From NCBI GenBank assembly GCA_023262065.1, contig JALRDW010000249.1:1-7683 (forward strand): DNA of 7,683 bases. The letters are read 5' to 3'. Both the position numbers and the translations under genes were made by a program. The stretch comes from Acidimicrobiia bacterium (GTDB taxonomy: Bacteria > Actinomycetota > Acidimicrobiia > IMCC26256). Below are positions 6,161 to 7,683 of the stretch, in pieces. Under the pieces are notes generated by a model. The model searched no databases, had not been told where the DNA came from, and saw only the letters and a program-made list of their open reading frames with translations. The first letter of the stretch is position 1, and every line of letters starts with the position of its first letter.

Positions 6161-6979
6161 TCAGGCGCTCGCAGTCGGCCCGTCGCCGTCGGCCCCACCC
6201 AGGAGTCCGCCGAGCGAGGTGACCTCGTCGGCCGGCGGCGCCGTCACGGTGATGTCCGCGCCGTAGTCGAACAGGTCGAGGCGGACCTCGGCGTCCACCC
6301 CGCCCGTGGCGAGGGTGGCGGCGAACCGCACCGGCCGGTCCCGCCCATCGACCCAGACGTCGACCGGGATCTGCGCCCCGGCGACCCCGAAGGCACGCCG
6401 CAGGTCCTCCCGGCGGTCCTCAGGTGCACGGTCGATCGCATCGGCGAGGCTGATCGTGCCGCGGAAGTGCGTGGCCTCGACACCGCGGATGGTGTCCGTG
6501 CCGATCCGCTCGACCCGGGTCACCCCGCGCAGCATGTCGAGGACACCGGTCGGGTCGGTCGAGGCGCCACCCATGGTGGCCAGCGGGATCTCGGCCCACG
6601 AGCCGCCGAGCAGCGCACCGGCCACATCCCCGACGTCGAGGTACAGCCGGCCATCGACGACACGGGCCTCGAGGTCCGCGTCCCCGAGGCCCGGGATGCC
6701 GAGTCCGGCGAGCGAGATCGAGAACCGTGCCGCGTCGTGCTCGAAGTCGATCGCACCGTCGAGCGGCACGGTCATGTCCCGACCCGCCGCGCGCACGGAC
6801 ACCTCCCCCTCCATGCGGACGCTGCGGGCCGCGCGGGCGTCGTCGTACCCGGCGACGATGAGCTCGGCGTCGGACAGGTCGCCCGTGCGGGCCGAACCGG
6901 AGGTGCCGTTCCCGCATGCCGCGAGTGCCAGCACCAGTGCGCCGACGGCGACGGTGCTCGTGAACCTGGGTGCCCGCAT
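6161..6979 (-). CDS. Secreted lipoprotein, LppX/LprG-like
   Basis: This 272-residue exported lipoprotein is probably anchored to the outer face of the membrane. It opens with a short basic n-region (MRAPR), a hydrophobic stretch and the lipobox LAAC with Cys22 as the acylation site, followed by a Gly/Ser-rich linker. The body alternates strands and short helices: DAELIVAGYDDARAARSVRM (37-56), VDGRLYLDVGDVAG (108-121), VTRVERIGTDTIRGVEATHF (153-172) and IPVDVWVDGRDRPVRF (199-214). This layout resembles mycobacterial LppX/LprG (LolA-like fold, lipid or glycolipid carriers), but I place it by pattern only. The ATG at 6979 has a strong GAGGAGG Shine-Dalgarno 7 nt upstream. It follows the groEL terminator and lies 25 bp before chdC, so it may head a three-gene unit. 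The link to heme synthesis is unclear. Confidence 0.85.
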   Translation of the reverse strand: MRAPRFTSTVAVGALVLALAACGNGTSGSARTGDLSDAELIVAGYDDARAARSVRMEGEVSVRAAGRDMTVPLDGAIDFEHDAARFSISLAGLGIPGLGDADLEARVVDGRLYLDVGDVAGALLGGSWAEIPLATMGGASTDPTGVLDMLRGVTRVERIGTDTIRGVEATHFRGTISLADAIDRAPEDRREDLRRAFGVAGAQIPVDVWVDGRDRPVRFAATLATGGVDAEVRLDLFDYGADITVTAPPADEVTSLGGLLGGADGDGPTASA

Positions 6980-6986
6980 CGGTGGT

Positions 6987-6993
6987 CCTCCTC
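6987..6993 (-). promoter_or_regulatory. Shine-Dalgarno of the lipoprotein gene
   Basis: The minus strand reads GAGGAGG, seven bases before the ATG at 6979. It is the strongest ribosome binding site in the window and settles the start of this gene. Confidence 0.8.
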
Positions 6994-7011
6994 GGTGGGC
7001 GACTGGGCGAG

Positions 7012-7017
7012 AGGTTA
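7012..7017 (-). promoter_or_regulatory. Candidate -10 (TAACCT) of the lipoprotein gene
   Basis: TAACCT on the minus strand would start transcription near 7005 and give a leader of about 26 nt containing the Shine-Dalgarno. No good -35 hexamer is seen in the very GC-rich stretch upstream. It lies just past the groEL terminator, which is where a new unit should begin. Confidence 0.45.
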
Positions 7018-7073
7018 GGACCCCCGGGTGGGCCCGGCCCGTCGGCCCCGGTCCGGATCCGGGCCCGGTCGCG

Positions 7074-7103
7074 GATCGGGCGCCCCCGAGGGGGCGCCCG
7101 ATC
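7074..7103 (-). terminator. Perfect hairpin terminator after groEL
   Basis: A 14-base arm at 7074-7087 is matched without error by 7090-7103, with two bases between (effective loop CGAG). It lies 23 bp below the groEL stop. No run of U follows on the minus strand, so it is the U-less hairpin type common in actinomycetes. The dyad is symmetric and could act from either side. The sequence 7021-7073 beyond it is very GC-rich with further small dyads such as CGGATCCG, and nothing else is recognised there. Confidence 0.8.
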
Positions 7104-7126
7104 GACGTACCAGTGGTGGCGGGTGG

Positions 7127-7683
7127 CTAGAAGTCGCCCATCCCGTCCATGCCCGGCATCCCGCCGCCCGGCATGGCCGGGGCCGGCTCGGGCTTCTCGG
7201 CGACGACGGCCTCGGTGGTGAGGAACAGCGCCGCGATCGATGCCGCGTTCTGCAGCGCCGAGCGGGTCACCTTCGCGGCGTCGATGACGCCGGCCTTCAC
7301 GAGGTCCTCGTACTCGCCGGTACCGGCGTTGAGGCCGTGGCTGCCCTTGAGGCTGCGCACCTTCTCCACGATGACACCACCCTCGAGACCGGCGTTGAGC
7401 GCGATCTGCTTGAGCGGCTCCTCGAGCGCCCGTGCCACGGTGCGCGCACCGGTGGCCTCGTCACCCTCGAGCGTGTTCGCGAGCTCGAGCACCTTGGCCT
7501 GGGCCCGGAGCAGCGCCACGCCACCACCGGGGACCACACCCTCCTCGACCGCGGCCTTCGTGGTCTGGACGGCGTCCTCGATGCGGTGCTTCTTCTCCTT
7601 GAGCTCGACCTCGGTGGCCGCGCCGACCTTGATGATCGCGACGCCGCCGCTGAGCTTGGCCAGACGCTCCTGGAGCTTCTCAC
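7127..7683 (-). CDS. groEL: Chaperonin GroEL (60 kDa), C-terminal part (cut by window edge)
   Basis: This is the ATP-driven folding chaperonin that works as a double heptamer ring with GroES in the cytoplasm. The window shows the last 184 residues, roughly from residue 360 of about 545; the rest lies past the right edge. Recognisable parts are [20 protein letters not shown] at the edge, [15 protein letters not shown] (the Asp fits the ATP-hydrolysis residue D398 of E. coli), [17 protein letters not shown] and [20 protein letters not shown]. The protein ends with a Gly/Met-rich tail ([14 protein letters not shown]), the flexible tail type of housekeeping GroEL, rather than the His-rich tail of actinobacterial GroEL1 paralogues. 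A hairpin terminator follows directly, so groEL does not appear to be joined to the lipoprotein gene. Confidence 0.98.
   Translation of the reverse strand, partial: EKLQERLAKLSGGVAIIKVGAATEVELKEKKHRIEDAVQTTKAAVEEGVVPGGGVALLRAQAKVLELANTLEGDEATGARTVARALEEPLKQIALNAGLEGGVIVEKVRSLKGSHGLNAGTGEYEDLVKAGVIDAAKVTRSALQNAASIAALFLTTEAVVAEKPEPAPAMPGGGMPGMDGMGDF

Noticed and set aside
5188..6222. Plus-strand open frame opposite chdC
   Set aside because: It is an antisense shadow of a confidently identified enzyme and has no motif of its own.
6128..7130. Overlapping plus-strand open frames opposite the lipoprotein gene
   Set aside because: Both products are low-complexity Arg/Ser/Pro-rich shadows. The minus frame has a signal peptide, lipobox and strong Shine-Dalgarno.

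Overview
This is a high-GC window with strongly G/C-biased third codon positions, TANNNT-type -10 elements and a hairpin terminator without a U-tract. It fits an actinomycete (Actinomycetota). A deep lineage such as Acidimicrobiia is possible, but that is an inference from style and not from a marker gene. No mobile element, CRISPR array, rRNA or tRNA was seen. Nearly all genes lie on the minus strand, so the window is described from high to low coordinates.

Right end (7683 to 6161): the last third of groEL runs in from the right edge and stops at 7127. A perfect 14-bp inverted repeat follows as its terminator. Next comes a 272-residue lipoprotein of the LppX/LprG-like type with a clear lipobox and a strong Shine-Dalgarno.

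Middle right (6135 to 5068): the coproheme decarboxylase/chlorite dismutase-family gene (chdC/hemQ) lies 25 bp below the lipoprotein. A stand-alone 81-residue NIL-domain protein starts 9 bp after it. Both of these genes start with GTG, lack a Shine-Dalgarno, and carry TAGCCT 6-7 nt before the start codon. This is the geometry of leaderless transcripts, so the cluster may be both an operon and a series of internally promoted genes.

Middle (5029 to 4183): two unrecognised genes are arranged head to head. A 100-residue plus-strand protein and a 181-residue minus-strand protein have start codons that abut or overlap.

Left (4058 to 681): a 1125-residue cytosolic c-di-GMP protein, PAS x4-GAF-GGDEF-EAL, has intact cyclase, inhibitory-site and phosphodiesterase motifs. 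It has a good promoter candidate, TTGCCG-N17-TAGGCT. Left end (587 to 1): the first 195 codons of an ammonium transporter (amt) are cut by the window edge. The 93-bp gap between the two genes holds four half-sites at exact 11-bp spacing that resemble the GlnR nitrogen-regulator box, which suggests nitrogen control of amt.

The most interesting signals are the GlnR-like array, the leaderless TAGCCT starts (one of which includes the stop codon of the upstream gene), the overlapping divergent pair of unknown genes, and the Tyr-type ChdC active site. I see no clear evidence for a wholly new multi-gene system.
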